A stretch of 64,000 nt of DNA, taken from contig NZ_CP129119.1 in the NCBI RefSeq assembly GCF_030406775.1, positions 2,635,501 to 2,699,500 of the forward strand. The letters run 5' to 3'. Position 1 is the stretch's first letter. Each line of letters starts with the position of its first letter. Of this stretch, positions 53,006 to 62,181 are shown in pieces. The translations under genes and the position numbers were made by a program. Under the pieces are notes generated by a model, which worked only from the letters and a program-made list of their open reading frames with translations, was not told the DNA's origin and made no database searches. The DNA is from Sporosarcina trichiuri. GTDB taxonomy: Bacteria; Bacillota; Bacilli; Bacillales_A; Planococcaceae.

Positions 53006-55813
53006 CTATTCTCGTAACGGATACAAAATGCGTCCGTCTTCTTTCCGGATCGCTTCTGCGACGGTCTCCGACAGTGTGCGCAGCGGGTACGGTTTCGTCA
53101 TGTAATGGCGGATATTGAACTTACGCGTCAATTCTTCTTCCTGTTCCAGAGCCGATGAGATGATGATCGGGATGTGGCATGTCACCGGATCCTCCTTCAA
53201 TCTTCCGATCAGGTCCCAGCCTGTTTCTTGTTCCTGCAGCATCAGATCGATGACCATGCACGCCGGTGTGTGCTCCTTCGCGTAGGCGAACGAGTGTGCA
53301 ACGTCGCTGAAGCGGATCACTTCGTACTGATGCTGGCTCAATTCCTCTTCCAGCAAGAGGGCGATGCTCGCATCATCTTCTACAACAACAATCTCCGGCT
53401 GCCCGCTCCGTTCGGCGGACTGTTCGGCGGCCCTCCCTTGCAGCGGGAGAGTGAACCGGACGGAGGTGCCGGCATTCTCTTCGGATTCCACGGAAATTTC
53501 CCCGCCGTGCTTCTCGATAATCTTGCGGCAGATCGCCAGGCCAAGTCCAGTGCCTCCGATTTTCCGGCTGTATGAATTGTCGAACCGATAGAATTTCTCG
53601 AACATATGCTTCAGCTGGTCAGCCGGAATGCCGATCCCTTCGTCCCGGACGGTCACCTGAAGATCACTGCCAGCAGCAGCCAGAGTAATTGTCACAGTGC
53701 CGCCGTCCGGCGAGAATTTCACAGCATTGCTCAGCAGGTTTGTGAACACTTGGATCAGCCGGTCCTCATCACCGATGCAGCAGACCTGGTCTGTCAGGCG
53801 TTCGAGCCGGATCGTGTGGGAGGCGGGAACGGAGAAGTTTTGGATCGTCTGGTCAGCGATGGACGCCACATTGACATCCTGCATGGAATACTCCTGGCTG
53901 CCGGATTCCATCCGCTGGACATCGAGGAAGTCGTTGATGAGCGACGTCAGACGCTTCGCCTCCTTATAGATCGCCTGCAGATATCGTGCCTGCCGGGCAG
54001 TATCCATCTCTTTTCCGATCAGCAGCTCGGTGAATCCGAGGATGCTCGACAACGGGGTCCGCAGTTCGTGGCTAACCGTTGACACGAGTTCGGTCTTCAT
54101 TTTATCGACCTCGAATGCCTGCGTGATATCCCGGTGGACGAACAGCGTGCCGATCCGCCTGCCGTCATGGTGCACTGGAGAACTGTACAGCGCGACGACG
54201 ACCGGCGTCTCCCCGGTCAGTGTGTAGACGGTCTCGGCCAGGCCGCCGGTCTCACCGGTGAGCGCCTGGCGGATGAATACCAGCAGTGCGGCAGGGTCTT
54301 CACTTCGTTGCGCGAGTTCGGCGGACCAGCCGGCTCCTGACAGGTCGGACGCCGGAACATTCAGCAGATAGGCGAGCCCATCGTTCACCTGCACGTCGGC
54401 TTCGTCGGCGGAGACGAACTGGATCCCCTCCGCCAGATTATCCAGGATCGTCTGGTTCAGCTGGCGTTCGCGGCTGATCGTCGTCCGCTGATCGACCCGG
54501 TCAACCGCAAGCGCTACCCGTTTGGCCAGATTGAACAGGTCTTCCTGATCCTCTTCCGTGAACGGGCGTCTGCTTCGCGACAGGACAAACAGCGCTTTGT
54601 AGTCATCTCCTGATACGACAGGGGCGGCAAACAGGTCAAAGACCTTCGTGCCGTCCGCCAATGACCGCTCGGTTTGGAAACACGGCTCCTGCTTCAGTCG
54701 CGCCAGGGAGCCTGTATGTGCGTCATCATACGCTTTGTACCTCTCTTCGGAAATCCCCCGCAGGACATGCACATCATTGGAGGGCACGTGGATGATCCCC
54801 TTATCGACACCAAACAGCGTATCCAGATATTGCAGGGTCGCTTCAGCGATTTCCCGGACATTATCCGAGAAGGAGATCTCATGGCTCAGACCGCTGTACC
54901 GTTCCACACGGATATTCGCATACCGGGCTTCCGACAGCGCATCCTCGAGCTGCCGCTGGTGGCTGAACAATTCATCCTGCTGGGAGAGGAGCTCATCCTG
55001 CTGCGACAGCAGCTCTTCATTCTGAGCAACAAGCTCCTGCTCCTTCGTCTGGATGGTCGCCATCATGCCGGCAAATGACCGGGACAGTGAGCCAAGTTCA
55101 TCCGGCCGTGTTTCCGGTGTGTAATTGACATCTTGTGCATCGACATACCGTTCGGCTGCAGCAGTCATCGACTCGATCGGGGCGATGAGCTGACGGACGA
55201 CCCGCCAGCTGAGCAGGATCAGGAACAGCAGGCCGCATACACCGAGAAGAGCCATTGCCAGATACAGCTGGTTCACCTGCTTCTCGGATTGCCTGTAGAA
55301 CTCATCCCGCATCTGTCCCGCCTGCTGTCCGTAGCGGTCGGCGTATTTGATGAATTGGTTGACGGACAGGTTGGCGCCGCTGCTGGACAGCTCCCGCAAG
55401 CCTTCATAGTCATCCTCTTCCACCAAGTTGACGGCAGCCGGGAGGACAGCGTTTTCATAATGGTCGATGAACACAGTAATTTCCTGTGCGAATTGCTGTT
55501 CTTTTGCAGACAGCGGCAATGCCAGCAGCCGCTCATTCACTTTGCGGATATGGGTCAATTCTTCGTGTGCCAAATCCAGTTCACTGTCCATCTTGAATGC
55601 GTAAAATCCGCGCGCCCGGAAAAAGACATTGGAAATGCTGTCCGACAATTCCCCGATCACTTCAGCTTTTTCCGATTGCTGCTCCATCGCTTCGCTGTTC
55701 TTCTTGAACACGGACGTGCTGTACAGATAAGCGGCACCGAGCAGGATCAGCATGGCCCCGCAGAGGGCGAGTATGATATTGATATAGGTCGTCCGGATTG
55801 TTCTCTTGCGCAC
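53006..55813 (-). CDS. Membrane hybrid histidine kinase (HAMP-GAF-PAS-HisKA-HATPase-REC)
   Basis: A 935-residue sensor kinase. Two transmembrane helices (about 12-32 and 185-205) bracket a helical extracytoplasmic sensor. HAMP (about 206-260) leads into a coiled coil with tandem LLSQQDE repeats. Then come a GAF-like domain (about 295-445), PAS (about 455-570), H-box VSHELRTPLSS (His near 579), N-box NLLSNAVKFS, G-boxes DEGIGIP and GGTGLGLAI, and a C-terminal receiver (MVIDLML, Asp near 853). A receiver on the kinase implies an HPt step, which the HPt-REC-GGDEF-REC protein could provide. Confidence 0.92.
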   Translation of the reverse strand: MRKRTIRTTYINIILALCGAMLILLGAAYLYSTSVFKKNSEAMEQQSEKAEVIGELSDSISNVFFRARGFYAFKMDSELDLAHEELTHIRKVNERLLALPLSAKEQQFAQEITVFIDHYENAVLPAAVNLVEEDDYEGLRELSSSGANLSVNQFIKYADRYGQQAGQMRDEFYRQSEKQVNQLYLAMALLGVCGLLFLILLSWRVVRQLIAPIESMTAAAERYVDAQDVNYTPETRPDELGSLSRSFAGMMATIQTKEQELVAQNEELLSQQDELLSQQDELFSHQRQLEDALSEARYANIRVERYSGLSHEISFSDNVREIAEATLQYLDTLFGVDKGIIHVPSNDVHVLRGISEERYKAYDDAHTGSLARLKQEPCFQTERSLADGTKVFDLFAAPVVSGDDYKALFVLSRSRRPFTEEDQEDLFNLAKRVALAVDRVDQRTTISRERQLNQTILDNLAEGIQFVSADEADVQVNDGLAYLLNVPASDLSGAGWSAELAQRSEDPAALLVFIRQALTGETGGLAETVYTLTGETPVVVALYSSPVHHDGRRIGTLFVHRDITQAFEVDKMKTELVSTVSHELRTPLSSILGFTELLIGKEMDTARQARYLQAIYKEAKRLTSLINDFLDVQRMESGSQEYSMQDVNVASIADQTIQNFSVPASHTIRLERLTDQVCCIGDEDRLIQVFTNLLSNAVKFSPDGGTVTITLAAAGSDLQVTVRDEGIGIPADQLKHMFEKFYRFDNSYSRKIGGTGLGLAICRKIIEKHGGEISVESEENAGTSVRFTLPLQGRAAEQSAERSGQPEIVVVEDDASIALLLEEELSQHQYEVIRFSDVAHSFAYAKEHTPACMVIDLMLQEQETGWDLIGRLKEDPVTCHIPIIISSALEQEEELTRKFNIRHYMTKPYPLRTLSETVAEAIRKEDGRILYPLRE

Positions 55814-55905
55814 AGGGCACCCCGCTTCATAGATGATGATGGATCGTTACGACTAAGTTATGTATTGTATCGGCTGCCTGCCAGCCGCCGTGAAGCCGGC
55901 GGATG

Positions 55906-55935
55906 AAAAAACCTTTCCGGACAGTGCCGGAAAGG
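55906..55935 (-). terminator. Minus-strand terminator of ytoQ
   Basis: CCTTTCCGG (55912-55920) pairs with CCGGAAAGG (55927-55935); on the minus strand the stem is followed by six T residues. Confidence 0.88.
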
Positions 55936-55946
55936 CGATTCACGTA

Positions 55947-56387
55947 TTATTCGAAAATATACTTCAGGGCTTTCAGCGCCTGGTCGGGCGTCTCCACGGT
56001 TACATCCGCTTTGCGCGACAATTCCTTCAGTGCGTGATGATGCGCCTCGGGACGGATCAGGATGAGCGGCTTGCCCATCGTAACGGCAGCACTCGCATCC
56101 ATCGCCGTATTCCACTGCTTGTACTTCTCGCCGAACAGGGCGATGACGAGATCGCTCTTCGACAGCAGAAGCTTCGTCCGCAAGTTGTTAACGCTCGAGG
56201 CGGCGGCATCTTTTGCGATGGCATCGGGCTGCGCACCGAGAATCTCTTCGCCAATATTGTCCGACCGGTCATGATCTTCCATCGGTCCATAGAACACGAC
56301 AGGAAGCCGGAGCGCCTCCGCTTTCTGTTTGATCTCCTCGCGCCATGAACTGTGGATCTCCCCTGCTAAGTAAACCGCCAACTCCAT
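55947..56387 (-). CDS. ytoQ: YtoQ family protein
   Basis: A 146-residue protein matching the Bacillus YtoQ family: MELAVYLAGEIHSSWREEI, then FYGPMEDHDRSDNIGEEILG and NTAMDASAAVTMGKPLILIR. The pattern suggests a nucleoside 2-deoxyribosyltransferase-like/TIR-like alpha-beta fold, but no function is established. ATG 56387 is preceded by GGAGGAG; the longer frame from 56531 is rejected. Confidence 0.8.
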   Translation of the reverse strand: MELAVYLAGEIHSSWREEIKQKAEALRLPVVFYGPMEDHDRSDNIGEEILGAQPDAIAKDAAASSVNNLRTKLLLSKSDLVIALFGEKYKQWNTAMDASAAVTMGKPLILIRPEAHHHALKELSRKADVTVETPDQALKALKYIFE

Positions 56388-56431
56388 TCCGATCTCCTCC
56401 TTCGTTCTTGTACTATCAGTGTAGCAGAATA

Positions 56432-56460
56432 TTGCTTCAACTTCCCGACAGGAGTACACT
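56432..56460 (+). promoter_or_regulatory. Sigma-A promoter for the amidohydrolase gene
   Basis: TTGCTT (56432-56437), 17-nt spacer, TACACT (56455-56460), divergent from ytoQ. Confidence 0.6.
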
Positions 56461-56488
56461 GGAAAGAAAAAAGGAGTCGATGGGGGAT

Positions 56489-58066
56489 ATGAAGACAGTC
56501 TGGCATAACGGCACCATCTATACGATGACAAAGGAAGGCGAAACGGTCGGGGCTGTCTTGGTCGAGGATGAGAAAGTGATTGCCGTGGGAACAGCGGAGG
56601 ATTTACGGCCGCAGGCGGACAATGAGGTCGACCTCGCTGGCGCAGTCATGTACCCCGGCTTCATCGACAGTCACATGCATATGATCGGTCACGGTGCCCG
56701 TACGCTGCAGCTCGATCTCTCATATGCGAAGTCGGCGGAGGACATGCTCGGGATGCTGGCAGCAGCTGCAAACGACCATCCGGCAGAGGAATGGTTCACT
56801 GCGGACGGCTGGAATGAAAACAACTTCGAAGATCGGCGGATCGTCACGAAAGAGGAGCTGGATGCGGTCTGTACCGCGCCGATGCTCCTGAAACGGACAT
56901 GCCGCCATGCCGCGCTTGCGAATTCGAAAGCGCTGGAACTGGCCGGCATCACGGATGCAACTCCCGATCCCGGCAACGGCACGATCGTCCGTGACAGCGA
57001 CGGCAAAGCGACAGGGCTCCTGCTCGAAGGGGCGGCCGATCTCGTCGAAGCGGTCATCCCGGTGCCGGACGAAGCGGCACTCACCCGCGCGCTGCAGGCA
57101 TCCGTCGAGGACCTGCTCGCCCGCGGCATCACCGGGGCGGTCACCGACGACCTCGGCTACTACGCCGATTACCGCAATCCGCTGCAGGCATTCCGCAACG
57201 TGATCGGGGCGGATAAGCTGAAATTCCGGGCGCACCTGCTGCGCCGGGCCACCGTATTCGAACAGCTCATGGAAGACGGGGCAGCGTACGACGAACCGTG
57301 GATCCACGGCGGGGAGATGAAGTTCTTCATCGACGGGGCACTCGGCGGCCGCACCGCGCTGCTGAGTGAACCGTATGCGGATGATCCGGGAAATTCGGGG
57401 ATGGCAGTCTTGACGGACGATGAAATCCGGAACCACGTCGCACTCGCCCGCAAGTACGGCGAAGCGGTCGCCGTCCATACGATCGGCGACAAAGCGGTCG
57501 AGAAAGTGCTCGACGCCATCGAAGCCGCCCCGCCTGCAGAAGGCAAACGGGACCGTATCATCCACGTCAACGTGCTGCGCGACGACCTGGTGGACCGGCT
57601 CGCGCGGCTCCCGGTTATTCTCGACATCCAGCCCGTCTTCGTGCCGTCCGACTTCCCGTGGGCGAAAGACCGGCTCGGCGGAGACCGGATGGACTGGGCG
57701 TATGCCTGGAAGCGGCTGCTCGACCGCGGCTTCATCTGCGGCGGTGGGTCTGATGCACCCGTTGAAGAAGTCGATCCGCTGCTCGGAATCTTTGCCGCCG
57801 CCTACCGGCGGAAGCCGGGCGAAGCGCACGACGGCTACCTGCCGGAAGAGAAACTGACCCGCTTTGAGTCCGTCGCCCTTTTCACATCGGGCAGTGCCGC
57901 CACAATCGGCAAATCGGGCACCCGCGGCAAGATCGTCGCGGGCTTTGATGCCGACTTTACTATACTCGACCGTGATCTGCTGACCGTGGAGGGCGAAGAT
58001 ATTCTAGCCGCGAAGACGGTCATGACGGTCGTCGCAGGAGAGATCATGTACAAATGGAAGAACTGA
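56489..58066 (+). CDS. Amidohydrolase, YtcJ-like
   Basis: A 525-residue metal-dependent hydrolase of the Amidohydrolase_3 type. An N-terminal beta domain leads to GFIDSHMHMIGHG (HxH metal ligands), then a central barrel with HTIGDKAV and HVNVLRDD, and GGGSDAPVEEVDPL near the C-terminus. The substrate is unknown; relatives hydrolyse cyclic or aryl amides. AAGGAG (56471-56476) is 12 nt from ATG 56489 and only 3 nt from ATG 56480, so the start is uncertain. It overlaps the next gene by 13 nt. Confidence 0.85.
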   Translation: MKTVWHNGTIYTMTKEGETVGAVLVEDEKVIAVGTAEDLRPQADNEVDLAGAVMYPGFIDSHMHMIGHGARTLQLDLSYAKSAEDMLGMLAAAANDHPAEEWFTADGWNENNFEDRRIVTKEELDAVCTAPMLLKRTCRHAALANSKALELAGITDATPDPGNGTIVRDSDGKATGLLLEGAADLVEAVIPVPDEAALTRALQASVEDLLARGITGAVTDDLGYYADYRNPLQAFRNVIGADKLKFRAHLLRRATVFEQLMEDGAAYDEPWIHGGEMKFFIDGALGGRTALLSEPYADDPGNSGMAVLTDDEIRNHVALARKYGEAVAVHTIGDKAVEKVLDAIEAAPPAEGKRDRIIHVNVLRDDLVDRLARLPVILDIQPVFVPSDFPWAKDRLGGDRMDWAYAWKRLLDRGFICGGGSDAPVEEVDPLLGIFAAAYRRKPGEAHDGYLPEEKLTRFESVALFTSGSAATIGKSGTRGKIVAGFDADFTILDRDLLTVEGEDILAAKTVMTVVAGEIMYKWKN

Positions 58067-59703
58067 ACACCCCGCTGCTTGAATTCCTGCTGAGGAATTA
58101 CTGCGGAGCCGACACGATCGATAACGGCTCCACAGCGATCGTCGAGTACCCGGATTGTCGTCTGTGGGGACATGACAGCCATTTCCGGAACACGCTGCAA
58201 CTGCTTGGAATGGAGACCGATGCGTCGGTCGGCACCTGCCTGGAGTTTCCTCCGGAGATTGCAGGCCTGCTGGAACGCGGTGCCTCGGTCCATGAAACCG
58301 GCCTTGCCGCGCCCGGCCCTGAAGGAACCATCACCTACTGGGATGTGACGCTGAAACGCTTCCTGGAGCAAGAGGGACCGGAGTATCTGGTTGTCACCTT
58401 CTTCGATGCGACCGCCAGAGAAGAAGAACGGGACAGGCTCATCGGGGAGACCCGTGACATGCGCAGCCTGCTGAACAGCGGCCGGTCGGAGTCGGATGAA
58501 GAAAGCAGGGAATTCACCGCGCTGCAGGAAAGTGTCGATGAAATTTCCCTGTATTACGCGTCATTCGATTACAAAACGAAAGCGATCATCTTCTTGAACC
58601 GGTTCTCGTTCCAGGCCTTTTCGGAAGAATGGCCGGAGATCCGGACGGAAGCGGATGTCATCGGCAAGAACTTTTTCAACTATTACCGGGCGGAGGACCT
58701 GGAGACGCTGCTTCAGGATATCGACGAAGCGGTCGCAAACGGGGAGTCCTACCTCCACAAGCTGGAGTTCACGAAGGACGGGGTCACCTACCATACGAAA
58801 ACGATTTTCCAGCCGGTCATGAACGGACAGGGAGAGGTGGAGAAGATCATCGCGCTCGGCATCGATATCTCCGACGAAGAGATGGCGAACCGATCCATGG
58901 AAAAACTGCTGAAAGATCAGGAGGACCTGTTCATCAACACGTCCCATGAGCTAAAGACACCGCTGACCGTCATCATGAGCGGAGCGCAATTGCTGGATCT
59001 GTACGTGGAGAAGGACTGCCTGAACGAGGTACGGGAGGAGATCCGGGACGTCAACAAACGGACGGTCGGCAACTGCTACCGCCTGAACCGGCTCATCAAC
59101 AACATCCTCGATATCTCCAAGATCGAATCGGGACTGTCGGAATTGCAGACGGCCGACTACAACATCGTCGACATGATCGACCGGATTGTGGACTCCGTCA
59201 CGGAATACACCAAATCCGAAGGGATCCGCATCGTCTTCGACCCGGAAGTGGAGGAACTGATCTTGCCGGTCGACATCGTCAAATTCGACCGCATGCTGCT
59301 CAACCTCATCTCGAATGCCATCAAGTTCTCCGTACCGGGTGAGGAGATCTTCATCCGTCTCGAACGGAAAAATGCACAGACCGTCTGCATTTCGGTCCGG
59401 GATGAAGGGATCGGAATCGATCCGGACAATCTGGAATCGATTTTCAATAAATTTGTGCAGGTCAACCGGAACCTGAACCGCACCGCCGAAGGCACCGGGC
59501 TGGGCCTACCGATTGCAAAGTCACTGGCCGAGCTGCATGGCGGCACGATCCGGGCGGAAAGCACCCTTGGCAGAGGCAGCACGTTCACGATCGAACTTCC
59601 GATCGGAACGGGAGGCACCCGCAGCGGCCAGCCGCCAATGAGCAACCGTGACATGGATCGAGATCAGCTCATCAAGTACGAGTTCTCGGATATTTATCTA
59701 TAA
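58054..59703 (+). CDS. Soluble PAS sensor histidine kinase
   Basis: A 549-residue kinase without membrane segments. The N-terminal 120 residues look like a PAS-type sensor; a second PAS lies at about residues 150-285 (ending VEKIIALGIDISDEE). HisKA has NTSHELKTPLTVI (His near residue 297). The ATPase motifs NLISNAIKFS, DEGIGID and GTGLGLPIA follow. There is no receiver and no adjacent full response regulator on this strand. Translation may couple to the amidohydrolase through the overlap. Confidence 0.88.
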   Translation: MEELNTPLLEFLLRNYCGADTIDNGSTAIVEYPDCRLWGHDSHFRNTLQLLGMETDASVGTCLEFPPEIAGLLERGASVHETGLAAPGPEGTITYWDVTLKRFLEQEGPEYLVVTFFDATAREEERDRLIGETRDMRSLLNSGRSESDEESREFTALQESVDEISLYYASFDYKTKAIIFLNRFSFQAFSEEWPEIRTEADVIGKNFFNYYRAEDLETLLQDIDEAVANGESYLHKLEFTKDGVTYHTKTIFQPVMNGQGEVEKIIALGIDISDEEMANRSMEKLLKDQEDLFINTSHELKTPLTVIMSGAQLLDLYVEKDCLNEVREEIRDVNKRTVGNCYRLNRLINNILDISKIESGLSELQTADYNIVDMIDRIVDSVTEYTKSEGIRIVFDPEVEELILPVDIVKFDRMLLNLISNAIKFSVPGEEIFIRLERKNAQTVCISVRDEGIGIDPDNLESIFNKFVQVNRNLNRTAEGTGLGLPIAKSLAELHGGTIRAESTLGRGSTFTIELPIGTGGTRSGQPPMSNRDMDRDQLIKYEFSDIYL

Positions 59704-59734
59704 TCAACTCAAATTATGAAACAACCTCCGCATG

Positions 59735-59768
59735 CCGCCCGGGACAGTCCGCTGTCCCGGGCGGTTTT
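59735..59768 (+). terminator. Terminator after the PAS kinase
   Basis: A 13-bp perfect GC-rich stem (59735-59747 with 59752-59764, loop TCCG) followed by TTTT. Confidence 0.93.
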
Positions 59769-59956
59769 GTGCGTGGTCTATGCATCGTTCATGGGCAGCT
59801 TCTTTAGTGAGTGATGAGAAAATAATAAATATAAGTCTCTTTGATTTCTAGAATGATTAAAATAGCCTACAATGCAGGTGCATGCCTAGAAGGGATGACA
59901 AGTCACGACCCGGAACCCGAAAGTATACCAATACGAAGAAGAGGAGTGTGGACTTC

Positions 59957-60802
59957 ATGAAGCTGTCCGAGGTGTGGGAAAACTACTGCACCGACAAGAA
60001 GATCGAGGGGTTCTCTTCAGCGACGCTGAAAATGTACGGCTACCAGCACAATCTGCTGCAGCGGTACTTGGGGGACCTGCAGGCGGAGGAGGTGACAGCG
60101 GACGAATTGAAATCTTATTTGGCCGAAGCGGCAGAGTACCTGAAGCCATCCAGTCTCGGCCACCGGGTCCGGTTCGTCCGCTCACTTTTCAGATGGGCGC
60201 ACGAAGAAGGCATCATCCGGAAAAACCCGGCGGCCAAGCTGAAGGAGCCGAAAGCCGGGAAACGGGTGCCAAAGTTCCTGACCAAGCAGGACATCGAATA
60301 CTTACGGGAAGCGTGCCGGACAGCAAAAGAAAAGGCGATCTTCGAATTCTTCTACTCGACCGGCTGCCGGATCGGCGAAGTGGCGGCGCTGGATCGGCTG
60401 GATATTGACTTCGGCACGAACTCGGTCATCGTCCGCGGGAAAGGGGACAGGGAACGGGAAGTCTATTTCAGCATCCGCTGCGCAATCTGGCTGAAACGCA
60501 GCCTGCAGGAACGATCAGACAGCGAACCGTGCCTGTTCACGACAACCCGGAAACCGATCAGACGGATGAGCATCGACTCCCTGCGGTATGTCATCCGGCA
60601 GATTTCCGAGCGGTCCGTATTGACGAAAACCATCCATCCACATCAGCTGCGTCATAGTTATGCGACGCACATGATCGACAACGGCGCACCGCTCGAAGTG
60701 ATCCAAAGCCTCCTGGGTCATGAAAAGAGTGAAACCACCAAGATCTATGCACAACTGAGCGGAAAACTGCGCTATGATCTGTACAACCGATATTTTCCAT
60801 GA
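59957..60802 (+). CDS. Tyrosine recombinase/integrase (XerC/D-like)
   Basis: A 281-residue site-specific recombinase. An N-terminal SAM-like core-binding domain (about residues 1-90) precedes the catalytic domain. The full R-K-H-R-H-Y set is visible: GCRIGE (Arg about 137), RGKGDRE (Lys about 161), HPHQLRHSY (His and Arg about 225-228), LLGHEK (His about 254) and KIYAQL (Tyr about 263). It lacks an obvious IntI-specific insertion. GAGGAG precedes ATG 59957; the longer frame from 59882 is less likely. Its codon use is GC-rich like the upstream chromosome, unlike the AT-rich cassette genes after it. Confidence 0.9.
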   Translation: MKLSEVWENYCTDKKIEGFSSATLKMYGYQHNLLQRYLGDLQAEEVTADELKSYLAEAAEYLKPSSLGHRVRFVRSLFRWAHEEGIIRKNPAAKLKEPKAGKRVPKFLTKQDIEYLREACRTAKEKAIFEFFYSTGCRIGEVAALDRLDIDFGTNSVIVRGKGDREREVYFSIRCAIWLKRSLQERSDSEPCLFTTTRKPIRRMSIDSLRYVIRQISERSVLTKTIHPHQLRHSYATHMIDNGAPLEVIQSLLGHEKSETTKIYAQLSGKLRYDLYNRYFP

Positions 60803-60838
60803 AAATTTGGAGGAAATGAGATTTTTGAATAGTCGGTA

Positions 60839-60847
60839 TGATAGAAT
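60839..60847 (+). promoter_or_regulatory. Extended -10 element reading into the cassette array
   Basis: TG-A-TAGAAT, about 55 nt after the recombinase stop and 58 nt before the first GGGCCA box. No good -35 at the right distance. Confidence 0.4.
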
Positions 60848-60899
60848 GGAAGCAGAGTACCAGGTTTTGAGGAGGAGTCAGAGAGCGTCGACTCTTCCA

Positions 60900-60912
60900 C
60901 AAACGGGCCAGT
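60900..60912. repeat. Array boundary copy A (right half only)
   Basis: CAAACGGGCCAGT, with GGGCCA at 60905-60910. The hairpin left arm is not recognisable; the preceding sequence has only a short inverted repeat (AGAG...CTCT, about 60883-60896). It marks the start of the array. Confidence 0.6.
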
Positions 60913-60950
60913 TAGCTAAGTAATGGCAAATAACTTCAAGGAGATAAAAT

Positions 60951-61145
60951 ATGGAAATATTATACGCTTTCTTGTATTGGATAGGATGGTGGTTGATGCC
61001 TATTTGGTGCATTATATTCTGTTTGAATTTGGTTTCTATATTAAAAAAGGTAAAACATGAAGAAAAAACGACAGCAAATACAGTTTGGCTTATTATATCG
61101 TTTACGATTATTATGTGGACTACTGCGTCCATGGGCTTTAGTTAA
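60951..61145 (+). CDS. Small two-helix membrane protein (cassette 1)
   Basis: A 64-residue protein with two hydrophobic segments (about residues 5-29 and 44-62) joined by a short basic loop (KKVKHEEKTT). Aromatic-rich N-terminus with several Trp. AAGGAG sits about 10 nt before ATG 60951. The stop codon ends 3 nt before boundary copy B. No family is recognised. Confidence 0.7.
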   Translation: MEILYAFLYWIGWWLMPIWCIIFCLNLVSILKKVKHEEKTTANTVWLIISFTIIMWTTASMGFS

Positions 61146-61148
61146 ACT

Positions 61149-61192
61149 AACGGGGGCAATTCTGGAATAAGGATTGTGCCGTTAAAGGGCCA
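61149..61192. repeat. Array boundary copy B (most complete hairpin)
   Basis: Left arm AACGGGGGCAAT (61149-61160), loop TCTGGAATAAGG, right arm ATTGTGCCGTT (61173-61183), then AAA and GGGCCA (61187-61192). The arms pair as two 5-bp blocks around a 2-by-1 internal loop. It starts 3 nt after the cassette 1 stop. Confidence 0.75.
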
Positions 61193-61221
61193 GATAAAAA
61201 CGAAGTAGAGGAGTAACTAAA

Positions 61222-61413
61222 TTGAAAAAGTATTATGCCTTTCACTCTTTAATCGTTGTAATTTTCATTGTCGTGCTGCTTTACAGTCTCATGAATAAAA
61301 TGTTTATTCCAGTTTTAATTACAGCAATAATCGGGATATTTTTAATGCTTTTAAATCACAAGAAAAATCATCCTCACAGCAAATCTGGAAATGCTAGAAT
61401 GAGCAAAAATTAA
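61222..61413 (+). CDS. Small membrane protein (cassette 2)
   Basis: A 63-residue protein starting at TTG 61222 with GTAGAGGAG upstream. Two adjacent hydrophobic stretches (about residues 8-26 and 28-44) precede a basic His/Lys-rich tail (NHKKNHPHSKSGNARMSKN). Function unknown. Confidence 0.68.
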   Translation: MKKYYAFHSLIVVIFIVVLLYSLMNKMFIPVLITAIIGIFLMLLNHKKNHPHSKSGNARMSKN

Positions 61414-61439
61414 TAAAAGAACTTTTAATACTTTTCATA

Positions 61440-61506
61440 AACGGGCGCAATTGTAGCACAAGAAGTTATGGGGGTGGCGATTGCCATCTCTTTTTTATTT
61501 GGACCA
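61440..61506. repeat. Array boundary copy C (diverged, long spacer)
   Basis: AACGGGCGCAAT (61440-61451) matches the left arm; the right arm and box are diverged (GGCGATTGCC 61477-61486 and GGACCA 61501-61506). A separate hairpin (GGTGGC...GCCATC) with a T-rich tract lies within, probably a terminator. Confidence 0.5.
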
Positions 61507-61641
61507 ATGCAAAGTAACACTCAAAACAGGTGAGAATTAACTCCTAAAGTGACAACTCACAGCAATCTTTGGATTACAAATTAAAAAGTTGCATCTTTTT
61601 TCAACCATTCACTCTCTAATAGATAGGACGGTGAAAAGATA

Positions 61642-62181
61642 ATGGGGTATGAAAAGAAAGTCATAAAAGCAATCGGGGGAGATCGCGAGGCCCTATTGTA
61701 TTTAATTCAACAGCAAAAAGAGAAGATTTATCGAACTGGCTATAGCTATGTCGGAAATAAACCTGATGCATTAGACATATTCCAGCAAACAGCACTCTTA
61801 GCCATAGAGTCAATCCATCAGCTTAGAGAACCAAGGTACTTCTCAACCTGGCTAATGAAAATTTGTATTAATGTATCGCTTGATGTGCTACAAAAACAAA
61901 AGAAAATTGTTCTAATGGATGATCTGAAAATGCAATCCTACAGCATGACCAACACAAAATCCGATGAAAAAATAGATTTGCTAAATGCAATCTACCACTT
62001 AGACGAGAAATATAAAACTGTATTGATTCTGAAGTATTATGAAGACTTAACGTTTGAACAAATAGCAAATGCACTTGATGAGCCACTCGGTACTGTAAAG
62101 TCAAATGGCAAAAGAGGTTTATCAAAACTTAAAACTATGTTAAAAGGAGTGTATACAGATGAACGAGCAAAATCGTTTTAA
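61642..62181 (+). CDS. ECF-type RNA polymerase sigma factor (cassette 3)
   Basis: A 179-residue ECF sigma factor. Region 2 includes NKPDALDIFQQTALLAIESI and FSTWLMKICINV; region 4 includes YYEDLTFEQIANALDEPLGT and VKSNGKRGLSKLK. It is unrelated in detail to SigW at 45.5 kb and is much more AT-rich. ATG 61642 has a weak site. It overlaps the next gene by 23 nt, so the two are co-translated, typical of sigma/anti-sigma pairs. No clear autoregulatory promoter was found in the 140-nt leader. Confidence 0.85.
   Translation: MGYEKKVIKAIGGDREALLYLIQQQKEKIYRTGYSYVGNKPDALDIFQQTALLAIESIHQLREPRYFSTWLMKICINVSLDVLQKQKKIVLMDDLKMQSYSMTNTKSDEKIDLLNAIYHLDEKYKTVLILKYYEDLTFEQIANALDEPLGTVKSNGKRGLSKLKTMLKGVYTDERAKSF

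Noticed and set aside
55133..55906. Plus-strand frame opposite the hybrid kinase
   Set aside because: The minus-strand kinase domains are continuous and well conserved; this frame has no family match or binding site.
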